From Cypionkella aquatica (GTDB lineage Bacteria; Pseudomonadota; Alphaproteobacteria; Rhodobacterales; Rhodobacteraceae), in contig NZ_BSPP01000011.1 of NCBI RefSeq assembly GCF_030161095.1, forward strand, positions 248,001-312,000: a stretch of 64,000 nt of DNA. Reading direction: 5' to 3'. The notes below the pieces were generated by a model. That model made no database searches. It worked only from the letters and a program-made list of their open reading frames with translations, and was not told the origin of the DNA. The first letter of the stretch is position 1. Each line of letters starts with the position of its first letter. Of this stretch, positions 42,492-50,643 are shown piece by piece. Position numbers and translations under genes: made by a program.

Positions 42492-44882
42492 ATGGATTTG
42501 GCCGAAGGCTGGACGCTGACCGACGACAGCGGCACTTACGCGGTGCCGTTTGCGTTGCCGGGCGATGGGGTCAGTGCCTTGCATCAGGCGGGGGTGATCC
42601 CTGATCCCTATCGGGGGCAGAATGAATATGATCTGCGCTGGATTTGCGGGCGAGATTGGGTGGCGCGACGTAGCTTCAGCGTGACGCGGACTGACCTCGC
42701 GCTGGTGGTGTCGATGCTGGATACCGTTGCGGAAATTGCGGTGAATGGGATCGTGGTTTTGGCCTCGGACAATATGTTCCGCAGCCACCGGGTTGATGTG
42801 TCTGGCGCGCTGCGGCTGGGCGCGAATGACATTGAGATTATCTTCCGCTCGCCCGAGGTCGAGGCTGCCAAGAGGCAAGCGGCGCAGCCGTATTTCGTGC
42901 CGTTCAGCGCCAATAACACCCCGATCCACAACGGAAACATGCTGCGCAAGCCGTCGTGTGATTTCGGCTGGGATTGGAATATCGCGCTCGCCAGCTTTGG
43001 GGTTTACGGCGCATTTTATCTGGAACCGCTGGGGGCGGCGCGGATGTCTTCTGTGGTGGTTTCACAGCAGCACTCCGCCAACCGGGCTGTCGTGCGGGTG
43101 CAAGTGGCGATGGAGGGTGCGGCAGAGGGGGCGCTGCTGTCTTTCGCGCTGGGCATATTGCGCACGACAGCTACGGTGCATCAGGGGCAGGCGAGCGCTG
43201 AGATTACGATAGAGAATCCGGTGCTGTGGTGGCCTGCGGGGCAGGGCGCGCAGGTCTTGCATGATCTGGTGATCGGCTTTGGTGATCAGGTGCTGATGCG
43301 GCGGATCGGTCTGCGCGAAGCGGCGCTGATCACCGAGAAGGATGCAGCGGGCCTTGGCTTCAAGTTCCGTATCAATGGTCGCGATATTTTTGCCAAGGGC
43401 GCGAACTGGATACCACAGGATGCGCTGGCGGGGCGGATCACGCCCGAGGCCACCCGCGATTTGCTGCAATCGGCTGTGGATGCCAACATGAACATGATCC
43501 GGGTCTGGGGGGGTGGTCGGTATGAGGCCGACTGGTTCTATGATCTGTGCGATGAATTGGGCCTGATGGTCTGGCAGGATTTCATGTTTTCCTGCCATAT
43601 TTATCCGGCTGACCGGGCTTTTCTGGATGATGTGGCGATCGAAGTGGCCGAACAGGGCAAACGGCTGCATCACCATGCCAGTATGGTTTTGTGGTGCGGC
43701 GATAATGAACTGATCGGGGCGCTGACGTGGTTTCCTGAAACGCGCGCCAATCGTGACCGCTATCTGGTCGGGTATGACCGCCTGAACCGCACGATTGAAA
43801 CCGCCTTGAAGGCGGCTGTTCCGGAGGCGGCGTGGTGGCCATCCTCGCCCAGCCCCGGCCCGATGGATTTCGGCGATGCATGGCATGACGATTCCAAGGG
43901 CGACATGCACTTTTGGAGCGTCTGGCACGAGGGGCGCGATTTCGACCATTACCGCGATGTAAGCCCTCGGTTCTGTTCAGAGTTTGGCTTTCAAAGCTAT
44001 CCCAGCATGCAGGTGATCCGTCGCTTTGCTGACCCTGCTGATTTCAACATTGCAGCGCCCGTGATGGAGAGCCATCAGAAAAACGCCGGTGGCAATGCGC
44101 GGATTGCCGAGACGATGTTCCGCTATTTCCGCTTTCCGGTGGATTTTGAGAATTTCGTCTATCTGTCGCAAGTGCAACAAGGCTTGGCGATCAAAACCGC
44201 CGTGACGCATTGGCGCAGCCTGAAGCCGCATTGCATGGGCGCGCTGATTTGGCAGTTGAACGACACTTGGCCGGTATGTTCGTGGTCAAGCCTTGATCAC
44301 GGTGGCGGCTGGAAGCTGTTGCATCATATGGCAAAGCAGTTTTTCCAAGCCGTGCTGGTCTCGGCGGTGCCCGTCAAGGGTGGTATTGAATTGCGCGCCG
44401 TGAATGATGGCGCGGCCTTGGATGTGACGGTCACGGCGAGCGCCGTGGCGATGGATGGTCAAACGCGGCATTTGGGTGCGGCCACTATTCAGGTCGCGGG
44501 AAGCGCTGTGCTGGCGTTGACGATTGCGGCAGATGCGTTGGGCCCGCAAGAGATGCTGGCCTATACTTGGTCCGATGGCAGCCAGCTGATCTCGGGCGAT
44601 TGCTTTGCGCCAAAGCCTTACAAACATTACAATCTTCTGCCCGCGCAACTGCGCCATCAGGTGACCGAAGCCGATGGCCAATATCACATCACCCTACGTG
44701 CCGAGGCATTGGCCTTGTTCGTGGCGGTAGAGGCCGACCAGCCGGGTCGGTTTTCGGCCAATGCCATCACGGTTTTCCCCGGTTTTCCGGCGGCGATCAG
44801 CTTTACTCCGACAACGCCGGGCGCTGCGCCCCGTTTCACCATCCGCGACCTTCATTCCGCAACCTATGGTCCGACCGCCTGA
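42492..44882 (+). CDS. Beta-mannosidase (GH2)
   Basis: Glycoside hydrolase family 2 enzyme of 796 residues. The sugar-binding jelly-roll domain comes first (DLRWICGRDWVARRSF), then an immunoglobulin-like domain and the TIM barrel. The general acid is Glu406 in WCGDNEL and the nucleophile is Glu497 in FCSEFGFQSYPS. NMIRVWGGGRYEADWFYD is also typical. The absence of a signal peptide places it in the cytoplasm, after import of beta-mannosides by the preceding transporter. GH2 also contains beta-galactosidases and exo-glucosaminidases, but the motif set fits mannosidase best. Confidence 0.87.
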   Translation: MDLAEGWTLTDDSGTYAVPFALPGDGVSALHQAGVIPDPYRGQNEYDLRWICGRDWVARRSFSVTRTDLALVVSMLDTVAEIAVNGIVVLASDNMFRSHRVDVSGALRLGANDIEIIFRSPEVEAAKRQAAQPYFVPFSANNTPIHNGNMLRKPSCDFGWDWNIALASFGVYGAFYLEPLGAARMSSVVVSQQHSANRAVVRVQVAMEGAAEGALLSFALGILRTTATVHQGQASAEITIENPVLWWPAGQGAQVLHDLVIGFGDQVLMRRIGLREAALITEKDAAGLGFKFRINGRDIFAKGANWIPQDALAGRITPEATRDLLQSAVDANMNMIRVWGGGRYEADWFYDLCDELGLMVWQDFMFSCHIYPADRAFLDDVAIEVAEQGKRLHHHASMVLWCGDNELIGALTWFPETRANRDRYLVGYDRLNRTIETALKAAVPEAAWWPSSPSPGPMDFGDAWHDDSKGDMHFWSVWHEGRDFDHYRDVSPRFCSEFGFQSYPSMQVIRRFADPADFNIAAPVMESHQKNAGGNARIAETMFRYFRFPVDFENFVYLSQVQQGLAIKTAVTHWRSLKPHCMGALIWQLNDTWPVCSWSSLDHGGGWKLLHHMAKQFFQAVLVSAVPVKGGIELRAVNDGAALDVTVTASAVAMDGQTRHLGAATIQVAGSAVLALTIAADALGPQEMLAYTWSDGSQLISGDCFAPKPYKHYNLLPAQLRHQVTEADGQYHITLRAEALALFVAVEADQPGRFSANAITVFPGFPAAISFTPTTPGAAPRFTIRDLHSATYGPTA

Positions 44883-44892
44883 GGAGGCTCAC

Positions 44893-45642
44893 ATGTTCAG
44901 CTATCAACTTTATTCTTCGCGCAACTTCCCGCCACTGGCCAAGACCTTGGAAATGCTGGCCGAAACCGGCTACCGCGCCTGCGAAGGCTTTGGCGGGTTA
45001 TATGCCGATCAGGCCGGGCTGACCGATCTGCATGCGGGGCTGCATGCCTGCGGGTTGCAGATGCCCTCGGGGCATTTTGGGCTGGCGCAGGTCGAGGAAA
45101 CCCCGGATTGGGCGATCAAAGTGGCGCAGACTTTGGGGATGCACACGGTGATCGTGCCGTGGCTGCCGCCCGAAATGCGGCCCACCAGCGGCAAGGGCTG
45201 GCATGATCTGGGCGCGCGGTTGCAAAAAGCGGGGGCGCCCTTGCGCGATGCCGGGCTGAAATTCGGCTGGCACAACCATGATTTTGAGTTCTTCAAGACC
45301 GCCGATGGCGCTGTGCCGCAAACTGCTTTGTTTGAAGGTGGCCCGGATCTGGCATGGGAAATCGACGTGGCTTGGGTGGTGCGTGGCGGTGCTGATCCCT
45401 TGGTTTGGATCGACGATCACAAATCTCGGATCGTGGCGGCGCATGTCAAGGATATCGCGGCTGCGGGCGAGAATCTTGCCGAGGATGGTTGGGCCGATCT
45501 GGGCCATGGCACCGTCGATTGGGCGCGCATCCTGCCCGCCTTGCGCAAGATTGGCGTGCGCAATTTCGTGATGGAACATGACAACCCCAGCGATCATGCG
45601 CGGTTTGCGGCGCGATCCTTGGCAACTGCGGAAAATCTGTAA
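44893..45642 (+). CDS. Second sugar phosphate isomerase/epimerase
   Basis: TIM-barrel protein of 249 residues, MFSYQLYSSRNFPPLAKTLEML, with metal-site strands KFGWHNHDFEF, LAWEIDVAWV, AAHVKDIAA and FVMEHDNPSDH. GAGGAGG precedes the ATG. It forms a coupled pair with the Gfo/Idh gene 9 nt later, mirroring the pair on the opposite arm. A role in converting keto-glycosides or sugar acids is inferred. Confidence 0.85.
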   Translation: MFSYQLYSSRNFPPLAKTLEMLAETGYRACEGFGGLYADQAGLTDLHAGLHACGLQMPSGHFGLAQVEETPDWAIKVAQTLGMHTVIVPWLPPEMRPTSGKGWHDLGARLQKAGAPLRDAGLKFGWHNHDFEFFKTADGAVPQTALFEGGPDLAWEIDVAWVVRGGADPLVWIDDHKSRIVAAHVKDIAAAGENLAEDGWADLGHGTVDWARILPALRKIGVRNFVMEHDNPSDHARFAARSLATAENL

Positions 45643-45651
45643 GGAAATATC

Positions 45652-46785
45652 ATGGCAAATTTGGGAATCGGCATCATCGGATGCGGCAATATCTCGACCT
45701 CTTATCTGCGGCTGGCACCGATGTTCAAAGGGCTGGAGGTGCGCAGCGTCGCCGACATGAACATGGCAGCCGCGCAGGCGCGCGGGGCAGAGTTTGGCGT
45801 GGCTGCTCAATCGGTCGATGATCTGCTGGCCAATCCTGCGGTGGATGTGGTGATCAACCTGACCATTCCAGACGCGCATTACGGCGTGACGCGGCGGATA
45901 CTTGAGGCCGGCAAGCACGCCTATTCGGAAAAGCCTTTGGTGCTGACGCTGGCGGAAGGTGTCGCGTTGCGTGATCTGGCGGCCAGCAAGGGCCTTGCTG
46001 TTGGCTGCGCCCCGGATACCTTTCTTGGTGGCACGCATCAGCAAGCCCGCGCCTTGATTGACGAAGGCAAGCTGGGCGCGATCACCACCGGCTGTGCGGC
46101 GATCCAAGGCCATGGCCCGGAAAGCTGGCACCCCAGCCCGGAGTTTTTCTATCTGCCCGGTGCCGGGCCGATCATGGATATGGGGCCGTATTACATCGCC
46201 AATCTGATCAACCTGCTTGGCCCCGTGCGCAGGGTCGGGGCGCTGACATCCTCGGCCACTCCGGCGCGGGTTATCGGTTCAGGCGATCGGGCGGGGCAAG
46301 AGATTGCGGTGAAAACCCCGTCTAACATTCAGGCTTTGCTGGAATTTCACTCTGGGGCCACCATCAGTTTCTCGGCCTCGTGGGATGTCTGGCACCACAA
46401 GCGCAACCATTTCGAGCTCTATGGCACCGAAGGCACGCTTTACGTCCCCGATCCGAATTTCTTTGGCGGGCCGCTGCAGATCGCGGGGCGCGATGGCGTG
46501 GTGCAAGATGTGGCACCGTGGGATCACCCCTTCGGCATCATCAACCAAAAGGGTCATCACGGCGAAGATCTGGCGAATTATCGCACTGCAGGGATGGCGG
46601 ATATGGTGCTGGCGATCACCGAGGGGCGCGATGCGCGCTGCTCGTTGGAACGGACGCTGCACGGGGTGGATGTGATGACGGCGGCGCTGCGCTCGGGCGA
46701 GACGGGTGAGTTCATCACGCTGACCACCACCTGCACCCGCCCTGCGGCTTTGGGGCCGGATCAGGCGCGGGCATTGTTGAAATAG
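45652..46785 (+). CDS. Second Gfo/Idh/MocA oxidoreductase
   Basis: Sugar dehydrogenase of 377 residues with IGIIGCGNISTSYL at the Rossmann fold, SEKPLVLTLAEG holding the catalytic lysine, and PIMDMGPYYIANLI in the substrate-binding part. It is the last gene of the rightward arm and is followed by a long hairpin. The sugar substrate is probably related to the imported oligosaccharide. Confidence 0.88.
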   Translation: MANLGIGIIGCGNISTSYLRLAPMFKGLEVRSVADMNMAAAQARGAEFGVAAQSVDDLLANPAVDVVINLTIPDAHYGVTRRILEAGKHAYSEKPLVLTLAEGVALRDLAASKGLAVGCAPDTFLGGTHQQARALIDEGKLGAITTGCAAIQGHGPESWHPSPEFFYLPGAGPIMDMGPYYIANLINLLGPVRRVGALTSSATPARVIGSGDRAGQEIAVKTPSNIQALLEFHSGATISFSASWDVWHHKRNHFELYGTEGTLYVPDPNFFGGPLQIAGRDGVVQDVAPWDHPFGIINQKGHHGEDLANYRTAGMADMVLAITEGRDARCSLERTLHGVDVMTAALRSGETGEFITLTTTCTRPAALGPDQARALLK

Positions 46786-46829
46786 GCAAAGGCCGGGGGG
46801 GAAGCGTCCCCCCCGGAGCCCCCTTTGCC
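46785..46829 (+). terminator. Long hairpin ending the sugar cluster
   Basis: GGCAAAGG (46785-46792) pairs with CCTTTGCC (46822-46829) around an inner GC-rich stem of 46793-46815. No T-run is present, so the terminating strength is uncertain. Confidence 0.55.
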
Positions 46830-46968
46830 CGTGGGCAAATCTGCAGAAAGCTTGATCCAAAGCGGCTGCGTCGTGTTGATTTTGTCCAGTTCAGCGATCA
46901 CGCGGCGCTGGAGCAAACGCCGGGCTTGCAACGCAGGCCATTGCCGTCATAAACGGCGCTCAGAGCTA

Positions 46969-47637
46969 ATGAGTACAGGCCGCATGACCGAAGACGCCCG
47001 TAAAATTCCGACCCATGAGGTCACCTACACCCGCCTGCGCGACATGATCCTGTTTGGCGTGTTAGAGCCGGGTCAGCCGGTGACGATTCAGGGGCTGACG
47101 GCGGGCTTGGGAGCAGGCATGACGCCGGTGCGCGAGGCCATTCGGCGGCTGGCGGCCGAAGGGGCTTTGCTGCCGCAGGGCAATCGGCGGGTAACTGTGC
47201 CCCGGTTGAGTGCGACAGACCTCGATCAAGTGGCATTTGCGCGACTGACGATTGAGCCGCATCTGGCGGGGCTTGCTGTTGTCACACCTGCATTGATCGC
47301 GCGGCTGGAGGCATTGGATAGCTTGGTTGATGCGGCGATCCGGGCGGATGATGTCTCGGGCTATCTGCAAAGCAATCACGCTTTCCATTTCGCTTTGTAC
47401 GAGGCCGCGGGGGCGGGGGTGCTGTTGGATATGGCGCGCTCGCTTTGGCTGCGGTTTGGGCCAAGTTTGCGGGTGGTGTCCAGCCAATCCGGTGCGACCA
47501 GCCTGCCAGACAGCCACAAGGAAGCTTTGGCGGCGATGCGGGCGGGCGATGCGCTTGGCCTGTCCGCCGCGATGCAGCGCGATATCGCGCAGGGGGTCGA
47601 GCAGGTGCGCGCGGCCTTGCAGCGCGGCGAGATCTGA
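46969..47637 (+). CDS. GntR family transcription regulator (FCD type)
   Basis: Regulator of about 222 residues with a winged helix-turn-helix (VTYTRLRDMILFGVLEPG, then GAGMTPVREAIRRLAAEGAL) and a C-terminal all-helical FCD-like effector domain (SNHAFHFALYEAAGAGVLLD). It lies just before an aminotransferase gene, whose upstream region carries ATTTGATCAAAT, a plausible operator. The start is uncertain (46969 or 46984); a longer in-frame stretch to 46825 has no ribosome site. Confidence 0.85.
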   Translation: MSTGRMTEDARKIPTHEVTYTRLRDMILFGVLEPGQPVTIQGLTAGLGAGMTPVREAIRRLAAEGALLPQGNRRVTVPRLSATDLDQVAFARLTIEPHLAGLAVVTPALIARLEALDSLVDAAIRADDVSGYLQSNHAFHFALYEAAGAGVLLDMARSLWLRFGPSLRVVSSQSGATSLPDSHKEALAAMRAGDALGLSAAMQRDIAQGVEQVRAALQRGEI

Positions 47638-47660
47638 GCGACGCAACGCGCAGCTGCATA

Positions 47661-47672
47661 ATTTGATCAAAT
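47661..47672. promoter_or_regulatory. ATTTGATCAAAT palindrome
   Basis: A perfect 12-nt palindrome between the GntR and aminotransferase genes, with a related half-like copy TTTGATCATA at 47691-47700. The core matches the site upstream of the polyamine-type binding protein gene at 28674. Confidence 0.45.
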
Positions 47673-47760
47673 TCCTTGAACGCGCGGAAGTTTGATCATA
47701 TCCTGACCCAAAGGCCGCCCGGATTCGGGGCTTGGCCTGTGCCAATCAAGGGGTCATGCG

Positions 47761-49146
47761 ATGAACAAAATCACCAATCATATGCCGACGGCTGAACTGC
47801 AGGCGCTGGATGCGGCTCACCATATGCACCCGTTCACTGCTAATACTGCATTGGGCAGCAAGGGCGCGCGGATCATGACCCAAGGCAAGGGCGTCTGGCT
47901 GACCGATTCCGAGGGCAACAAGATCATTGATGGGATGGCAGGGCTGTGGTGCGTCAATATCGGCTATGGCCGCACCGAATTGGGCGATGTCGCCAAGCGG
48001 CAGATGGACGAGTTGGCCTATTACAACACGTTTTTCCAAACCAGCCATGTGCCCGCGATCGCTTTGGCCGCCAAGATCGCCGAGTTGGCGCCGGAAGGCA
48101 TGAACCATGTGTTCTTTGCGGGTTCAGGCTCGGAAGCCAACGACACCAATATCCGTCTGGTGCGGCGCTATTGGGATGCGAAGGGCCAGCCGGAAAAGCG
48201 CATCATCATCGCGCGGACAAATGGCTATCATGGCTCGACCATCGGCGGCGGGTCTTTGGGCGGCATGTCGGGCATCCATGCACATGGCGGCAAGATCGCC
48301 GGTGTGGTGCATATTGGCGAGCCGAACTATTGGGCGCAGGGCGGCGATATGACGCCCGAGGCGTTCGGGCTGGCGCGGGCGCAAGAGTTGGAGGCCATGA
48401 TCCTCAACCTCGGCGTTGAGAATGTCGCGGCGTTCATCGGCGAGCCGGTGCAGGGGGCGGGCGGGGTGATTGTGCCGCCAAGCAGCTACTGGCCCGAGAT
48501 TCAGCGTATCGTTGATAAATACGGGATTCTGCTGATCGCGGATGAGGTGATCACCGGGTTTGGTCGGACCGGGAATTGGTTCGGCTCGCAAAGCTTCGGG
48601 ATCAAGCCGCATATCATGACCATCGCAAAAGGCTTGTCGTCGGGGTATCAGCCGATTGGCGGATCTATCGTCTGTGATGAAGTTGCGGCGGTGATTGGCT
48701 CGGATGAGTTCAATCACGGCTACACCTATTCCGGGCATCCGGTGGCGGCTGCGGTGGCGCTGGAGAACCTGCGGATCATGCAGGAAGAAAACATCGTCGC
48801 GCATGTCCGCGATGTGGCGCATCCTTATCTGGCCAAGAAATGGGCTGGGTTGATGGAGCATCCGATGGTGGGGGATGCGCAGCTGGTGGGGTTGATGGGA
48901 TCCATCGCTTTGACGCCCAACAAGGCGGCGCGGGCGAAGTTTTCTTCGGATGTGGGGACGGTGGGCTATCGCTGTCGCGAGCGGTGTTTTGCCAACAATC
49001 TGATCATGCGGCATGTTGGGGATCGGATGATTATTTCGCCTCCGCTGGTGATCACGCTGGAAGAAATCGACGTTCTGATCGAGCGGGCTTGGGTGTCGAT
49101 TGATGAATGTTATGTCGGCCTGAAGGGCGATGGCTTGTTCAAATAA
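47761..49146 (+). CDS. Class III aminotransferase (omega-transaminase, SpuC-like)
   Basis: Pyridoxal-phosphate enzyme of 461 residues that moves amino groups from omega-amines, most likely putrescine or other diamines, to pyruvate. The cofactor lysine is Lys290 in TIAKGLSSGYQP, and FFAGSGSEANDTNIRLVRRYW, GYHGSTIGGGSLGG and LIADEVITGFGRTG are typical. Beta-alanine and taurine enzymes are close relatives, so the donor is inferred. It follows a GntR regulator gene and has palindromic sites upstream. Confidence 0.87.
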   Translation: MNKITNHMPTAELQALDAAHHMHPFTANTALGSKGARIMTQGKGVWLTDSEGNKIIDGMAGLWCVNIGYGRTELGDVAKRQMDELAYYNTFFQTSHVPAIALAAKIAELAPEGMNHVFFAGSGSEANDTNIRLVRRYWDAKGQPEKRIIIARTNGYHGSTIGGGSLGGMSGIHAHGGKIAGVVHIGEPNYWAQGGDMTPEAFGLARAQELEAMILNLGVENVAAFIGEPVQGAGGVIVPPSSYWPEIQRIVDKYGILLIADEVITGFGRTGNWFGSQSFGIKPHIMTIAKGLSSGYQPIGGSIVCDEVAAVIGSDEFNHGYTYSGHPVAAAVALENLRIMQEENIVAHVRDVAHPYLAKKWAGLMEHPMVGDAQLVGLMGSIALTPNKAARAKFSSDVGTVGYRCRERCFANNLIMRHVGDRMIISPPLVITLEEIDVLIERAWVSIDECYVGLKGDGLFK

Positions 49147-49183
49147 GGCCCGGTTCGGTCAGGGCGATCTTTAAGAAAAATCG

Positions 49184-49213
49184 GGGCGGGGCTGTAAGGC
49201 TCTGCCCTTTTTT
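49184..49213 (+). terminator. Terminator of the aminotransferase gene
   Basis: GGGCGGGGC and GCTCTGCCC form a 9-bp stem (two G-T pairs) followed by six T residues. Confidence 0.85.
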
Positions 49214-49608
49214 CATCGGTCCCGAGTTGGGACCGTTTGGATTATGATTTGAGATCAATGGGTTGATTTTTTCCCTTTAGGATTTGTTAAGGATTGAGGT
49301 GGGTTTGCAACTGCGGCGCGGTTGGCAGATGCGGGCATGGTTTTTCGCAAAAATCGAGCGCGGGGTGGCCATTCAGGGCCATGTTCTGGGGCTTTGGCGT
49401 TTGCGGTGAGCTTGAAGCCTCCGGCGGGGATATTTGGGCCAGTCTGAAAGCCGCAAGCCGGGGATTGTTTGGCTTGCCCTGCGATTGTCGGGATGGGGTT
49501 CGGGGCGGGTCGGGGTGTTCTGGGCGGATCTCCTTTTCGGTGGGGCTGTGCTTGAGTTTGCCGGCCCGCTCGCTTATTCCTTTGGCAACGGTAAAAAGGA
49601 CAAGCCCC
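49214..49608 (+). other. Gap before cysK
   Basis: About 395 nt between the terminator and cysK. Open frames here have no ribosome site or family resemblance. There may be a cysK promoter near TTGAGT at 49553 but no convincing pair of boxes is seen. Confidence 0.4.
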
Positions 49609-50643
49609 ATGCGGATTCACTCTGATCTGGCTGACACGATCGGCAACACCCCGCTTTTGAAGCTGAAACGCGCGTCAGAGCTGACGGGCTGCACGATTTT
49701 GGGCAAATGTGAGTTCCTGAACCCCGGTCAATCGGTGAAAGATCGTGCGGCTTTGTATATGATCCGCGATGCGGTGGCCAAAGGCCAGTTGCAGCCCGGC
49801 GGCACGATTGTTGAAGGCACTGCGGGCAACACCGGGATTGGCCTTGCGCTGGTTGGCGCGAGCATGGGCTTTCGCACCGTGATCGTCATTCCCGAGACGC
49901 AGAGCCAAGAGAAAAAGGACATGCTGCGACTGGCGGGCGCCGAATTGGTGCAGGTGCCAGCGGCCCCCTACAAGAACCCCAACAATTATGTGCGCTATTC
50001 GGGCCGCTTGGCGGAAGCTTTGGCGCGCACCGAACCCAACGGCGCGATCTGGGCCAATCAGTTTGACAATGTCGCCAACCGTCTGAGCCATATTGAAACC
50101 ACCGGGCCAGAGATTTGGGAGCAAACCGATGGCAAGGTTGATGGCTTTATCTGTGCGGTAGGCTCGGGCGGGACTTTGGCGGGCGTTGGCATGGCACTGC
50201 AGCCCAAGGGCGTGAAGATCGGCTTGGCCGACCCGGAAGGCGCAGCGCTGCATGCGTTCTATACCACCGGCAAGTTTGAATCCCCCGGCAGCTCGATCAC
50301 CGAAGGCATCGGCCAGGGGCGGATCACTGCCAACCTTGAGGGGTTCACACCCGATTTCAGCTATCGTATCCCGGATGCCGAGGCGCTGCCTTTGGTGTTT
50401 GAGATGCTGGAGGATGAAGGGATATGTCTCGGCGGATCGTCTGGCATCAACATCGCCGGTGCGGTGCGGATGGCGCGCGAAATGGGGCCGGGGCACACAA
50501 TCGTCACCATCCTGTGCGATTACGGCAATCGCTATCAGTCTAAGCTGTATAACCCGGCCTTCCTGAAGGAAAAGGGTTTGCCGGTGCCGCAATGGCTGGA
50601 CCGTGCGCCTTTGAGCATCCCAACGGTGTTTGAAGACGCATGA
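49609..50643 (+). CDS. cysK: Cysteine synthase A
   Basis: Pyridoxal-phosphate enzyme (344 residues) that makes cysteine from O-acetylserine and sulfide. The cofactor lysine is Lys44 in NPGQSVKDRAALYM, with EGTAGNTGIGLALVG for the substrate loop and GSGGTLAGVGM for the phosphate cup. AAGGA precedes the ATG by 9 nt; the open frame extends 315 nt further upstream but without signals. It is translationally coupled to the following channel gene (ATGA). In Rhodobacter sphaeroides a cysK lies with trgAB in the tellurite locus; here they are apart. Confidence 0.95.
   Translation: MRIHSDLADTIGNTPLLKLKRASELTGCTILGKCEFLNPGQSVKDRAALYMIRDAVAKGQLQPGGTIVEGTAGNTGIGLALVGASMGFRTVIVIPETQSQEKKDMLRLAGAELVQVPAAPYKNPNNYVRYSGRLAEALARTEPNGAIWANQFDNVANRLSHIETTGPEIWEQTDGKVDGFICAVGSGGTLAGVGMALQPKGVKIGLADPEGAALHAFYTTGKFESPGSSITEGIGQGRITANLEGFTPDFSYRIPDAEALPLVFEMLEDEGICLGGSSGINIAGAVRMAREMGPGHTIVTILCDYGNRYQSKLYNPAFLKEKGLPVPQWLDRAPLSIPTVFEDA

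Noticed and set aside
46825-46968. 48-residue extension of the GntR regulator
   Set aside because: Runs through the hairpin region and lacks a ribosome site; the winged helix starts after 46969.
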